A DNA stretch of 64,000 nucleotides, from the NCBI GenBank assembly GCA_942493335.1, contig OW818693.1:4278001-4342000 (forward strand). The letters are read 5' to 3'. The notes beneath the pieces were generated by a model, which had not been told where the DNA came from, made no database searches, and saw only the letters and a list, made by a program, of their open reading frames with translations. Both the position numbers and the translations under genes were made by a program. The stretch is from JAEWSN01 sp942493335 (GTDB taxonomy: Bacteria > Bacillota > Clostridia > DSM-8532). Shown in pieces: positions 25,298-35,925 of the stretch; position 1 is the stretch's first letter, and every line of letters begins with the position of its first letter.

Positions 25298-27661
25298 TCA
25301 TTCGCCGAAAACATCCAAATAACTGATGTTGTCCGAAAAAGGCGAAGCCACGAAAGCATACGCATCTTTTCCGTTTTCCAGCTTTTTGCCCGTAAACAGG
25401 CTGATATTGGCTGCCGTTCCCTGAATCTCGTTGGGCTTGTCGTTGATGTACTGGACCGGTGCCACCGTATAACGATTTTCTGATGAGATGACTTGATAAT
25501 CATTGACATTATCCAGCAGATATCTGGCGATGTAGCTGTTTGCAGTCAGACCGTCAAAGGTCAGACTGTTGCCGTACCCGATAGAGGAATAGATGACGGG
25601 CTTGAGGTCTGTGGGAGCCGGGCCGCTTGTTGTGATCGTCCAGTTCACCGGCAGGGAGATGTCTTTGGAAAAGGAAACCCCGTTGGCGTTTTGAATGCTG
25701 AGGCGATCGATGACGGCGTTTCGCCCGAGATTTTTGGCTACCGTCGCAGCCAGTTGCGGCGTGAGGTCCACCGACTCGTTGACGTTGCTGTACAGATATC
25801 CGAAGGACTCTCCGCCTTTGACATGGAAATAGACGAACACACAGGTTTCAGGATCCCGCTTGTCCCTTGTGACGTTCAGGATGATGGGTTGGACACCGTT
25901 TGAAACATTCGAATAGGAGAGGGAGGCGGAGGAGAGAGGGAGGTTTCCCCATTCGAAATTGTTCGAAGCGCTGACAAAGACGACATTATTGTTTGCGCCG
26001 TCCATGCCCGTCGGTGTGGTCGGATCGAATTTATAGGCATAGAGTGCGTTCTTTGTGGAAGCGGATGCGGCCTTGAGGCTCCTTGTCGGGTATTCCGTTT
26101 GCCATTCTCCCTTGACAATGAAGCTGGAGTTGTTGCCCAGTGTGATTTTTCCGTTTCCTCCATCCCCGAGGATGACGCCGCGTGGCACATACAGGGTGGT
26201 ATTGTCCGGCACCGTGACAGCTGTGGTGTCAACAATTCCAATGCCTTTCAGGTAGGCGTTGTACAAGGCTTTCTGCGTTTTCACATATGCCGCGTTGCCC
26301 GTCGGCGCGGCAGCGAACACCGGCGAGTTCAACGGTTCGTAGCTCAGTCTGGGATTCAGGTTCAGGACACCCGTCTTGGCATTTTTGATGACTCCGCAGT
26401 TGATGATGTTCAGGATGTCCGAGAGCCTGTAATAGTCCGCTCCGTTGATGGAATAGACGCTGACGGCGCCGCTGATATCCGCCGTTCCCTTGAAAACCCT
26501 CGGATAGATGCGCCTGGCCTGCTTTTCCTTCCCGTCACCCAATGAAAGGACGGGTGTGGTTTCGGGCTCGAACTCCGCATTCAACTGCATCAGGCTGTGC
26601 TGGACATCAAAAGCGGGCGTAAATGCCGCCTCGGTGCCGGCAAGCACGATGCCCAGATCGGTCAGCTTGAAGTAGTCCTGACCGTTGATGGCATATGCCT
26701 CCAGCGGTTTGATCACATTATTGACCGAAATCTGCGTTTTCGAAGGCTTGGCGAGGACCGTAGCGCCGTTTGTCGGTGTGGGAATCACGATGGCATCCGG
26801 TTTGACGACAGGTGTCGTGGGAAGAGGCGGGGCGGCTGTTTCAACAAACGGGATGTTGTAGTTGGCCGAATAGGTTTGCGCAGTGGAGCCGTTCTCACCG
26901 TACACCTTGACCAGCGGGCAGTCCTTGAAAGCGTTGTGACCGATTTTGGTCACGGTTTTGGGAATGGTGATCGATGTGAGTTCCGGACATTCGGCAAAGG
27001 CCTCCCCTTCGATCGTTTTCACCGTAGCCGGGATCACGACGGTTTTCAGGAGCGTCTGCCCGAAAAGCGCACCGGGAACGAAGGAGATGCTGCCGGGTAT
27101 GGTGACGGAAGTGATGGATATACCCTGAAAAGCGCCTGTTCCCAACGTTGTCAAGCTGGACGGGAGGTTGATGGATGTGATGGATTTGCAGAAGAGAAAG
27201 GCGCCGGCTCCGACGCGTTTGATCCCATTTGGCAGGACGATGTTCGTGAGGGCGGAACAGCTGTCGAAGGCATAATCATCGATGTTCTGAAGCGTGGCAG
27301 GGAACTTGACCGACGTCAGGGAGGTGCAGTTGTTGAATGCATTGTCACCGATTTCTGTCAGTCCGTTGGAAATGGTGACGGTTTTAAGGTTCTCATTGCC
27401 AGTGAAAACGCTGCTTCCTATTTTTTTGATGGTTGCTTTTCCCAGTTTCGCCGGGATGACCAGGTTCGTGGCGGATCCCGCGTACGCCCAGATGACCCCC
27501 GTGCTATCATAGGTGAAGCCGGTTGCGGCATCATCGATCCAAGCGGATGAATTGGATGCGTATACTGGGAACTGGGTGGGGATGGCTGTGGCCAGAATCA
27601 GCAGGAGTACAAACGACAGGCGGAACAGGCGGTTTAGCATGGTTTTGCTTTTTGTCTGCAT
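25298..27661 (-). CDS. BspA-type leucine-rich-repeat surface protein
   Basis: A 787-residue exported protein. The signal peptide (LNRLFRLSFVLLLILATAIP) is followed by about seven LRR_5 units of roughly 23 residues (residues about 60-265), each of the form LTSVxFPATLQNIDDYAFxxC. Two stalk-like beta modules follow (about 305-440: KPLEAYAINGQDYFKLTDLGIVL and a similar VYSINGADYYRLSDIL), then a long C-terminal region of unknown fold. BspA-like LRR proteins mediate adhesion or ligand binding at the cell surface. No LPxTG or SLH anchor is visible. GAGGTG lies 8 bases before ATG 27661. Confidence 0.85.
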   Translation of the reverse strand: MQTKSKTMLNRLFRLSFVLLLILATAIPTQFPVYASNSSAWIDDAATGFTYDSTGVIWAYAGSATNLVIPAKLGKATIKKIGSSVFTGNENLKTVTISNGLTEIGDNAFNNCTSLTSVKFPATLQNIDDYAFDSCSALTNIVLPNGIKRVGAGAFLFCKSITSINLPSSLTTLGTGAFQGISITSVTIPGSISFVPGALFGQTLLKTVVIPATVKTIEGEAFAECPELTSITIPKTVTKIGHNAFKDCPLVKVYGENGSTAQTYSANYNIPFVETAAPPLPTTPVVKPDAIVIPTPTNGATVLAKPSKTQISVNNVIKPLEAYAINGQDYFKLTDLGIVLAGTEAAFTPAFDVQHSLMQLNAEFEPETTPVLSLGDGKEKQARRIYPRVFKGTADISGAVSVYSINGADYYRLSDILNIINCGVIKNAKTGVLNLNPRLSYEPLNSPVFAAAPTGNAAYVKTQKALYNAYLKGIGIVDTTAVTVPDNTTLYVPRGVILGDGGNGKITLGNNSSFIVKGEWQTEYPTRSLKAASASTKNALYAYKFDPTTPTGMDGANNNVVFVSASNNFEWGNLPLSSASLSYSNVSNGVQPIILNVTRDKRDPETCVFVYFHVKGGESFGYLYSNVNESVDLTPQLAATVAKNLGRNAVIDRLSIQNANGVSFSKDISLPVNWTITTSGPAPTDLKPVIYSSIGYGNSLTFDGLTANSYIARYLLDNVNDYQVISSENRYTVAPVQYINDKPNEIQGTAANISLFTGKKLENGKDAYAFVASPFSDNISYLDVFGE

Positions 27662-28053
27662 TCTCGCTTCACCTCATTGTTTTTATTGTCAGAAATCATT
27701 ATTGTAGAATAAGGATAGCAGAAAATGGGGATTCATACAACAGATTCATTCGATTTATTGGCATGATTTCCATCACGACTGAGGTGGGTTGTGAAGAAGC
27801 CGTTTATCATCAGGAAATGCATGCCGGATGGAATCATCATTTCACAGGAAGCGGTTTTTTAGCGGTCAAAGTGGTAATATGCGCTTGACGATTATCGTGA
27901 CCATCATGGAGCCAACAACCTCCACACCATGCCGCATCAGCAGCGCAGCAGCCTGTTCAGCTGGTTTCACCCGGATTCCACCGACACACGGAAATCATGT
28001 CCCGGGAGGCTGCCGCGTGACTGGAAGTCTTCCCCGCAAAGGGAGCGTGTTCC
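27662..28053. other. Divergent intergenic region
   Basis: The 392-bp region separates the BspA-like gene (minus) from the VWA lipoprotein gene (plus) and should hold both promoters. A TACAAT -10-like sequence on the minus strand lies near 27700, but no convincing -35 was found for either gene. A single TCACCC half-site at 27967-27972 is not counted as an operator. Nothing else stands out. Confidence 0.35.
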
Positions 28054-31000
28054 ATGAAAAAGCTGATCTGTCTGGTCCTCACCTGCTGCATGATGGTCAG
28101 TCTCTTTTCCGCTTGCGGCCGCAACAAGGAGGAGCCGGCGCCGACGGACGGAAACGTCAGTGCGTCGGATGGAAGGAGCCCGGCCAACTCCGGTGACGGA
28201 ACTGGCGCTTCTGACGGAATGGGCGGTTCGGGAGGAACAGCCGGCGGCGGATCCTCGCCCGCTGATGGTGGATCGACTTTTGTTGACGGCTTTGGATTGA
28301 AATACGTCGATCAGAAGCTCACGGCGACCGGCCGGGAGAAATTCACGCCGGAAACCGGGCCGGAAGGTACCTGGGACATCCCGGTTCCATTCATCAACCC
28401 GCTTGGTTCCCAAAAATTGTATACGGGTGGTACAACCTTCGATGCGAAGAGTTCAAACACCATCCAATATGTCGCGAACTTTATAGAGAACAGAAAACGC
28501 CTCTACGGCGATCTCTGGTATCTGAATGTCAACGATGTACCGGGCCTGCCGGTTGACTTCCTGACGGATTATGCCGGAAAGATCGGTGCGGAGATCTACT
28601 CGAGCACGTACGCCGACCGCCTGATCTTCAAGGTCCGCCAGCCGGACGCCATCTGGTGGTGCGATGCGACGGAGAAGAGCGGAGGGTTTGAGCTTCGCAT
28701 TCTCAAGCAGAAGGTTTTCGAAGTCGGAAAGGAATATGGCTTCACAGGCGAGGAACTTGAGACGGTCAACAACGACGAGGTCGCCTTCATCACGGAAAGT
28801 ACGGGTGAAAAGTTCCAGACCCTCCGGATCGGGCTCCCTTCAGGGAAAGTGCGGATCTTTGCGACGGATGACCGGGAGTTCGGGGATTCCACTTCCATGT
28901 ACCGTTACGACATCACACTCGACAGCAAGACATCGAAGAACTTCATCCTGGATGATCTTCCCCAGGGTGCGGCGCTATATGGTTGGCACATCGCCGTCTG
29001 GAACGATCAGAAGCCATCCGGACTCACGTTCAAGGTGGAGGAGTCCTACCCTTTGCCGACCGTGAAATATGGAGACGATCCGGGCGTACTGCTTGTCAAG
29101 GGAGTTCCGTTCGGGTCCGTGACCGCCGAACCGCAGCGGTATGTCGGTATTGACATCCGGGAAGCGAACCAGCGTGATCTGTATGGTGAACAGCAGGGCG
29201 TCGAGGGCATCCTCACACCGGAAGGGGATACTCTGTTCACCATGCCCGCAGGATTGTGGACGATCGTGAACAACGCCCCCTACATGAATTATGGCTCTAC
29301 GCGCGCGCAGCTGATTCCCGTCAATTCCGGCGAGATGACGACCGTCACCCTGCCCGACAGCCTCATGAGCGCCAACACCCGCCTCAACAGCATGGCGGAC
29401 GATGCGGAGCTGACCGGTGGCATCTCGGTCGAGGACACGAAGGACAAGACGTCCACAGCGGAACTCTCCATTGCCGTCAGCGATCCGCTCGAACGCGACA
29501 TCGAGCCGACGATTGAGAACACCGTCATTTATGAGGGCGCCACCAAGGTGATGGTCACGGACATTCGTCGGGTGGTCGCTCCCTGCAGCGTCGCCCTGGT
29601 CATCGACTCATCAGGTTCCATGAAAAAGGACATAAAGGCGACGCTCGATGCCGCGAAGACGTTCCTGCAGACGCTGCCGGAGGGCAGTTACGTAAAAATC
29701 GTGGACTTCGATGCCAAGGTCAATGTCCTCAAGGGCGAAACTCCGGCCGCCGCCATCACAGCGCTTGCGGGCATCACGGCCGGCGGCGCGACGAAGCTCT
29801 ATGACGCCACGCTGAAGGGCCTTGAAAGCGTGAAGGGAAAAACACGGCCTGCAGTCGTCGTCTTCACGGACGGCATCGACTCGCGGGAAGACAAGACCGG
29901 CAACGGCAGCACCAGCACGCGGGAAGCCGTGACAACCAAAATCAAGGAGGCCGACATTCCCGTCTACACCATCGGATTCGGAAAGCGCCTGAACGCTGCA
30001 CAGGCTGAGAAGGCCGAAGCAAACCCGGTTGACGGTGTACCCGACATCCAGTGCCTGCTCGAATTCGCCACGGCCGCAGGCGGCCAGTATTATCCGGCCA
30101 AGGATCCCGCCGCACTTGCAGGCGTATTCGCGGCCATCTCCTCGAAACTCGGCAACAACTTCGTTCTCACATACAACCGGCCCGAGGAAAGGAATGTAAG
30201 CGAAACCCCCTTCATTTCCATGGTGGCGGACAATTCCGGTTCCATGAATACGGATCCCACCGAAGGGAAGGACTGCAACTACCGCATGGAAAAGACCATC
30301 GGTCTGTTCCATGATTTTGTGGCCGGCGTGCCTGACAAGGCGATGATGCAGTTCACGACCTTCCAGACCCCGCCCATGTCTCCGGTTTTGATCGTGCAGC
30401 AGCAGATCACGACGGACAACAAGGCGACCATCCTCAAATCGCTCGGTGAAATGCATGCCAATGGCGGCACGCCGATCGTGGAGGTGCTCCGCACCGCGTA
30501 CGAAAATCTTCTGCCCGTACCCAGCAGCCGCAAGGCCATCCTGTTCCTGACGGACAGCGGGCTTGAGGTGGAGAAGGAACAACAGCAGCAGTACAAGGAT
30601 CTTCTCGCGAAGATCAAGGAAAAGAACATTACGATCCTGTTTGTCGGCATGGGCATCCAGACGCCGGAGAAGGCGAAGGTATTCCAGGAAGCTGCGGCAG
30701 CGACCGGCGGGGACTATGTCATCAGCGAGAATGTCGCGGATTTGAAGGCAAAACTCGACAAGCTGCTCGAAACCTTGAAGATAACCACAGCTTCGCAGCG
30801 GATTCCGATTTCCGTTTCCATCGGCTGGAAGACACCGGCTGGGGAGGATCTCACCTATGCCGTTGCCGACGAAGTGGAATTCGCCCAGCCGCCGAAGGCC
30901 GGGATCCCACTGGAACCGGACCTCGTGAAGATTTCGACGGGAACGCCCTATGAACGTTTGGATGAGTCGGTATCCGCCGTCGTGACGGGGTATGGCCGAC

Positions 31001-34000
31001 CGGGGACGGACAACATTGTCACCCATCGGTTGCCATTCAACAAGACTCTCTCCAACAAGGCGATGCAGCTGACCGTGAAACAGGCGGTCTATCTGAGCCG
31101 CTTCATGGGCGTGGACATGGACCAGTATGCCAAGCAGTTTGTCGCACTTGAAGTGGAGCTTGAAAACAAGACTGAAAAGAAGATCCCCTATGAGATTCCC
31201 AGCTTGTTCGACCATTTCTATCTCGGTGTAAATGGGGAGGGGTTGTATCCCGCGTCGAAAGCGACCTGGCTGGCGGAAAAACCGCTGTCTCCGCATGGGG
31301 ACCCACAGATCACCGTGAATCCGGGTGAGAAGGTATCCGGGGTCATCGTGTTCGTCGTGCCGAAAACACAGGGATTCACCCAACAGTCGCTCCATTTTTA
31401 TGATACGGGTTATGGTCACATCCAGCTGGCTCTGGCCGGGAAGATGGCGGACAAGTGGATGGAACTTGAAAGTCTGCCAACCTCCGCGCCTGCCTCCCTT
31501 TCCGACACATTTTCCATGAAGGTGACCGCCCAGAGCCTCAAGCCGAAGGTGGACATCTATGCGGCCGGAGAGCGGTCCGCCTTCCGGGTGGTCGAAGCGC
31601 AGTTTGAAAGCAAGGTGCAGGCGCTGTTGAACCTTGAACCGAAGGAACGCATCTGGTTGAAGGTCGAGACGCAGTCCGGCGCACTGATGAGCCGGATGAG
31701 CGATGCGACGGCCGCGCTGCCTTTCGGGTTTCTGGAACCCGTGATGCTCGGTCCGTCGTCAGACAACCGGGTACGCATGGCGTTCGATCTGCCTGTTTCC
31801 CTGGGGCAGGTCAAATCGAGTCTTTGGTTTGATCTGGCCACCGGCAAGGCGGAAATCCCCGTCACCGCCGGGAACGCCTATGGTGCGCCGAAGGCGGTTG
31901 CATCGATTGAGGGTCCGGGCATGCGTGTGACTGTCAACCAGCTCGTCGCCTTGAATGGAGCCATCCCGTTCAAGTTGCCGGATGGAACGACCGCCCAGGA
32001 TTTTCCGAACGCCATCATCCTGGATGTCACCATGACCGATCTGCCTGGCAACGAAGGCACGAAGATCCCCGGTGATTTCTTCGCGCTCGTGAACAGGAAC
32101 TACAAGGCGCCTTCCGGACAGGTGACAGCCGGCCGGCTTGGCTTGGGTGGGGGAGAGGAAAACGATGGCGACCTGATTCTGCCGGGACAGGATACATCGG
32201 ATCTCGTGTTCGGCATTGGAGACGATTTCGGCGTTTTCGAGGGACAATCCCGCCGAGGCGTCATCCTCTTCCGAAAACCGGGTGGAAACCTTGCGGACTG
32301 GACGCTCCAGTCCAAGTACATGGACACGCTGACGGTGCCACTGACAGCAGGGACGTTCGCCAGTCCCGAGCTGCTTGGCAGAAAATCGGAAGCATTGGTG
32401 GACAACACTTTCGAGAAGGATCTCTCCGCTGCCGTCGCGAAGGCGGTGAACAGGTATGTTTCCCTTCGGAAGGATGCGGGTGTGGTCGGCTCGATCGGAA
32501 CGCCGGGAAGCGAAGATGGCCGGGAAGACGTGCCCATGCCTTCCCTTTCGACCTACGGCCTGCGGGCGATGGCGGGAATCTCGACCGAAGAGCAGGCGCT
32601 TGCGCTGCTGCAATCCCTCCGGTGCATTCCGATCAACCGGAACCCGGGGTACCTCCAAAGCTACGGATACGAACCCGAAGCGGTGGTTTCGCAGGGATGG
32701 GGCGATATCGCCGACATGACGAATCTGACCATGCGTCTGTTTTCCAAACTTGGTTTCGAGCCAAAAATCCGTCCGCTGATGCTCACGGAAACCGGATACA
32801 AGGTTCTTCAGGAGATGACCGGCGTTGATGCGAATCGCGCAGGCACCATCCCGATTGGGATCCAGTACCGGAATGCGGCCGGCGAACGGAAGATGGTCGT
32901 GGTGCCCTTTATGATGGATCTTTCGGGTCTTTCTGGGCTGGTCTATTACCCGTCGGAAATGCAACGGGGCTATTGGAGCGATTCGCCGCCGGAAGCCATT
33001 GTAAGTGTCGCCGTCCGGTACATCCCCGGGAACGAAACCGGCAGTGCCGCAGGAAATGCGGGTGACGCCGGAAGTGCGCTGGGCGGCGGGGAGGGCGGCG
33101 ACGGCGTGGTGGAACGTGTGCTGCTCAAGACGAATCTGTCGGTCCGCGACCTTAGTACGGATGCCCTCGACCTATGCTTCATGCCCAGACAGGGCACGGG
33201 CGGCGGAACCAGTTATTCCGCCACGCTCAGCGGTCCCGGAGGAATGACCGTCGGAGAAACCGTGCTGGAAAATCCGAAGCAGGTACTGGGCGTCCGGATC
33301 ACCGTTGATCAGATCAACGGAACCGACCCGTCGCTCGTTCACTACAGCACGCTTGGAGAAGGCGATACGCTCCAGAATTTCTTCCAGACCCTCGCTATCA
33401 ATCTCCCGGACGTGACCGAAGAAGCAGCCATGGCAATCGACGAGAAGGCGAAGCAGGTCCATGACGCGTCGAAAAATCCCGATCCGCTCTCGATTGCAAG
33501 ATGGTATGGTCGGAACATTCTGTACCAGTTCATTATCGGCCAGTCCATGTTCGACAATCAGATGGTCCGGGATCTGGGGCTTGTTCTGGGGCGTCTGAAC
33601 CGTCCGCGCTGCATGGTCGTGACATCGAATCTCGACAAGTCCGGCACCATGCACACCACGCTCGATCTGATGCAGCCCTGGAACGAGGTGCATGCGGGCT
33701 CCGAGGAAGCGGCGCAGGCCTACCAGCTCACGGCCGGATTTTATCTTTCCACACTGGAAGCGGAAGTATTGCCTGGAGCCAATAAAGTGGGGTATCTCGA
33801 CCTGTGGAATCAGGCGCCGGAGGGGACAGTCATCCAGGCCATCCCTTGCCTTGAGGAAGATCGGGATGACATCTGGCAAAAGATGATCGATGAAAACAAG
33901 TATCCGCAGCTGTTGCTGGAACGCGTGAAGCAGAACGAGAACCTGATCTTCGTCCCGACCGCCCCGACCGTCTTTGAAGGACAGAAACGCTGGGCGTGGC

Positions 34001-34482
34001 TGGAAATCGATCCGGAGCGGATGCAGACGATTTCCGTTTTCGACACCGGTCTTCATGCCGGCATGACGGAGTTCAAGCTTTCGCTGCTTCCCACCGAGGA
34101 TGATACCGTCAAGTGGCTGAAAGGCATCTGGGTGGGCACCAATATAGCGGTCTGGACCATGTGTTCCTCATCGCTCAAATATGGGGACAACTACAAGATG
34201 GTTCTGGCCGATGCGAAAAAGACCGCTATGGAAGTTGCGAAGGTCGTCGCGGATTTCTATGGTTTGATGGAGCAAATCCAGAACAAGGAAGCTAAGTTCT
34301 CTACCGATTTTGGCGCGGGACACAAGATCGAGTTCAAAATCAGCATGTCCGGCATCAAGGGAAGTTTCAAACAGAAGCTTTTCAGTCTCAGCGGCGGCAT
34401 GAAACTGGCGATCGATGCCTATTTCAAGTCCATTGCGCCACCACCGCCCTCACCGAGCAATCCGCCCGGGGCGTCGAAATAG
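28054..34482 (+). CDS. Giant lipoprotein with two von Willebrand A domains
   Basis: A 2142-residue lipoprotein: lipobox LFSAC (Cys at about residue 22), then a Gly/Ser/Asp-rich linker. Two VWA domains follow; the first MIDAS reads VIDSSGSM near 516 and the second VADNSGSM near 724. Each has the later acidic strand (FTDGID, FLTDSG). The long remainder is beta-rich with no recognised domain, and the C-terminus is proline-rich (APPPPSPSNPP). The second VWA is unlikely to be a pseudodomain because D-x-S-x-S is intact. VWA proteins bind ligands or partner proteins through a metal ion; this one is likely displayed on the outer face of the membrane. AGGGAG lies 8 bases before the ATG. It converges with a serpin gene 28 bp away. 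Confidence 0.85.
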   Translation: MKKLICLVLTCCMMVSLFSACGRNKEEPAPTDGNVSASDGRSPANSGDGTGASDGMGGSGGTAGGGSSPADGGSTFVDGFGLKYVDQKLTATGREKFTPETGPEGTWDIPVPFINPLGSQKLYTGGTTFDAKSSNTIQYVANFIENRKRLYGDLWYLNVNDVPGLPVDFLTDYAGKIGAEIYSSTYADRLIFKVRQPDAIWWCDATEKSGGFELRILKQKVFEVGKEYGFTGEELETVNNDEVAFITESTGEKFQTLRIGLPSGKVRIFATDDREFGDSTSMYRYDITLDSKTSKNFILDDLPQGAALYGWHIAVWNDQKPSGLTFKVEESYPLPTVKYGDDPGVLLVKGVPFGSVTAEPQRYVGIDIREANQRDLYGEQQGVEGILTPEGDTLFTMPAGLWTIVNNAPYMNYGSTRAQLIPVNSGEMTTVTLPDSLMSANTRLNSMADDAELTGGISVEDTKDKTSTAELSIAVSDPLERDIEPTIENTVIYEGATKVMVTDIRRVVAPCSVALVIDSSGSMKKDIKATLDAAKTFLQTLPEGSYVKIVDFDAKVNVLKGETPAAAITALAGITAGGATKLYDATLKGLESVKGKTRPAVVVFTDGIDSREDKTGNGSTSTREAVTTKIKEADIPVYTIGFGKRLNAAQAEKAEANPVDGVPDIQCLLEFATAAGGQYYPAKDPAALAGVFAAISSKLGNNFVLTYNRPEERNVSETPFISMVADNSGSMNTDPTEGKDCNYRMEKTIGLFHDFVAGVPDKAMMQFTTFQTPPMSPVLIVQQQITTDNKATILKSLGEMHANGGTPIVEVLRTAYENLLPVPSSRKAILFLTDSGLEVEKEQQQQYKDLLAKIKEKNITILFVGMGIQTPEKAKVFQEAAAATGGDYVISENVADLKAKLDKLLETLKITTASQRIPISVSIGWKTPAGEDLTYAVADEVEFAQPPKAGIPLEPDLVKISTGTPYERLDESVSAVVTGYGRPGTDNIVTHRLPFNKTLSNKAMQLTVKQAVYLSRFMGVDMDQYAKQFVALEVELENKTEKKIPYEIPSLFDHFYLGVNGEGLYPASKATWLAEKPLSPHGDPQITVNPGEKVSGVIVFVVPKTQGFTQQSLHFYDTGYGHIQLALAGKMADKWMELESLPTSAPASLSDTFSMKVTAQSLKPKVDIYAAGERSAFRVVEAQFESKVQALLNLEPKERIWLKVETQSGALMSRMSDATAALPFGFLEPVMLGPSSDNRVRMAFDLPVSLGQVKSSLWFDLATGKAEIPVTAGNAYGAPKAVASIEGPGMRVTVNQLVALNGAIPFKLPDGTTAQDFPNAIILDVTMTDLPGNEGTKIPGDFFALVNRNYKAPSGQVTAGRLGLGGGEENDGDLILPGQDTSDLVFGIGDDFGVFEGQSRRGVILFRKPGGNLADWTLQSKYMDTLTVPLTAGTFASPELLGRKSEALVDNTFEKDLSAAVAKAVNRYVSLRKDAGVVGSIGTPGSEDGREDVPMPSLSTYGLRAMAGISTEEQALALLQSLRCIPINRNPGYLQSYGYEPEAVVSQGWGDIADMTNLTMRLFSKLGFEPKIRPLMLTETGYKVLQEMTGVDANRAGTIPIGIQYRNAAGERKMVVVPFMMDLSGLSGLVYYPSEMQRGYWSDSPPEAIVSVAVRYIPGNETGSAAGNAGDAGSALGGGEGGDGVVERVLLKTNLSVRDLSTDALDLCFMPRQGTGGGTSYSATLSGPGGMTVGETVLENPKQVLGVRITVDQINGTDPSLVHYSTLGEGDTLQNFFQTLAINLPDVTEEAAMAIDEKAKQVHDASKNPDPLSIARWYGRNILYQFIIGQSMFDNQMVRDLGLVLGRLNRPRCMVVTSNLDKSGTMHTTLDLMQPWNEVHAGSEEAAQAYQLTAGFYLSTLEAEVLPGANKVGYLDLWNQAPEGTVIQAIPCLEEDRDDIWQKMIDENKYPQLLLERVKQNENLIFVPTAPTVFEGQKRWAWLEIDPERMQTISVFDTGLHAGMTEFKLSLLPTEDDTVKWLKGIWVGTNIAVWTMCSSSLKYGDNYKMVLADAKKTAMEVAKVVADFYGLMEQIQNKEAKFSTDFGAGHKIEFKISMSGIKGSFKQKLFSLSGGMKLAIDAYFKSIAPPPPSPSNPPGASK

Positions 34483-34510
34483 AGAAGGAGATGAGACGAG
34501 GCGGGATCCT

Positions 34511-35776
34511 TCACTCCGCAGGATTCTCCATGACACCCAGGAACAACGGCATCCCGTTCTCCACGTCAACGATTGCATACAGGAACGGCCTGTCGAAACG
34601 GATTTCAAGACCGGAAGCCGGCATGGAGGTCACGCCCATTTCGACAGAAGTGGCTGCTGCGGCTTCAGTGCCCTTTTCGTCGACGCGGACATAGGTCTTG
34701 TGTTTCACGGCAGTGATGAACAGTTCCTTCGCGCCTGATGCGCTCATCTTTGAAAAATCGGCGGTTGCGGCGTCAAAAGCCTGTTGCATCCCGAGGGACT
34801 GAAGGATGGGCGTCATCTCGGCCTCAAAGCTGCTTTCAAATCGGGGCAGTGCAAGCTGGACCTGTTGGGTTTGGCGCTGACCCAACAGGGTCTTCAGGTC
34901 CTCCATGTTCATCCCGGCTGCCAGTTCCCTCGGTGTTGTGCCTTCCTCTGGCAGGATGGCGACAAAGGCGAAGCGCGGATCCGTATAAGGGAGCACGATG
35001 CCGCTCCCATGCGCTCCTGTCACAACATCAATCGAACCAAGACGGTTCATGAAAGGAACCTGGATTGTACCGGATGTCGCATGGAAATCCGACGGAACGG
35101 TGGAGGCAGCCTTAAAGGGTGTTTCCCAATCCGCTTTGAACCAGACGGCGTTGATCAGGTACATCCGGACATCGTCGCCGATTTTCTCAAGGATTTTGTC
35201 GATTTTGCCGTTTGTTTTGTCCTTCACCCAGCCATTGATGGTTTCGACAGAGGCCGGCTTCGAAAAATCCAGCGTTCTGGCCTCTGCCTGGTAAAATGTC
35301 TTCACGGTTTCCAGGAACAGAGGGTTGGCATCATATCCTTCATGGAGCCAGAGGGAATCCGCGACCTGCCACTTTGCCTTGGCGTCTTTGCCATCAAGGG
35401 ATTTGAGCCAATCCAGCATGCCCTGGTTCAGGTCTTCGGTCGAAAGGTCTCCGATGGTCAATGTCTTCCGCATTTCTTCCAGCGTCGTTCCCCCGGCACC
35501 GTTCAAAGCCATGGAAAGGGCAACCTGAACAGATAACGGGGAAATCATCACATTACCCTCTTGCGCCAGCGTAGCTTGAAACAGGTCCCAGGAGAAGCCT
35601 GTCACAGAATCGGCGACCTTTTGCTGTGCGACCGGGTTTGCTTTTGTTTCCCCGGACTTGATTCCGGATGTAAGGTCCTTTATTCCGCTCGGCGCACAGG
35701 CGGAGAGCAAAAGTGAAAGGCCTGTGACAGCCGCAAGAATGATCATTCGGGGTTTCGACCTATCGTGTTTGTTCAT
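34511..35776 (-). CDS. Lipoprotein serpin (serine or cysteine protease inhibitor)
   Basis: A 421-residue protein with lipobox LLLSAC (Cys near 22), then a complete serpin fold from SFSWDLF-like helix A (GFSWDLFQ) and NVMISPLSVQVALSMALNGA to the C-terminal signature FDRPFLYAIVDVENGMPLFLGVM. The reactive-centre hinge reads EKGTEAAAATSVEM (about residues 361-374). The small residues here are those required for loop insertion, so an inhibitory serpin is expected. The P1 residue cannot be fixed. AGGAGG lies 7 bases before ATG 35776. It would protect the cell surface from host or competitor proteases. The hairpin repeat at 35926 lies 150 bp upstream. Confidence 0.93.
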   Translation of the reverse strand: MNKHDRSKPRMIILAAVTGLSLLLSACAPSGIKDLTSGIKSGETKANPVAQQKVADSVTGFSWDLFQATLAQEGNVMISPLSVQVALSMALNGAGGTTLEEMRKTLTIGDLSTEDLNQGMLDWLKSLDGKDAKAKWQVADSLWLHEGYDANPLFLETVKTFYQAEARTLDFSKPASVETINGWVKDKTNGKIDKILEKIGDDVRMYLINAVWFKADWETPFKAASTVPSDFHATSGTIQVPFMNRLGSIDVVTGAHGSGIVLPYTDPRFAFVAILPEEGTTPRELAAGMNMEDLKTLLGQRQTQQVQLALPRFESSFEAEMTPILQSLGMQQAFDAATADFSKMSASGAKELFITAVKHKTYVRVDEKGTEAAAATSVEMGVTSMPASGLEIRFDRPFLYAIVDVENGMPLFLGVMENPAE

Positions 35777-35925
35777 GATAATTCCTCCTGATCCAGATGG
35801 GTATGGATTACTGTCTGTTCGTTCGGGTACGGGTTGCTGTTCATTCATTTGACTCATTGAACGGAGAAAGGGTTCATTGGAAGTTTTCAGGGTGCTATAA
35901 GGATCGTAATACAAGCCTTATAGGC

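Noticed and set aside
27967..27981. A fourth TCACCC operator upstream of the VWA lipoprotein gene
   Set aside because: Only one half-site is present; single hexamers are expected many times by chance in 64 kb.
29611..31419. A 602-codon open frame on the minus strand inside the VWA lipoprotein gene
   Set aside because: It is antisense to a gene with clear VWA motifs, has no ribosome binding site, and reflects strong third-position GC bias.
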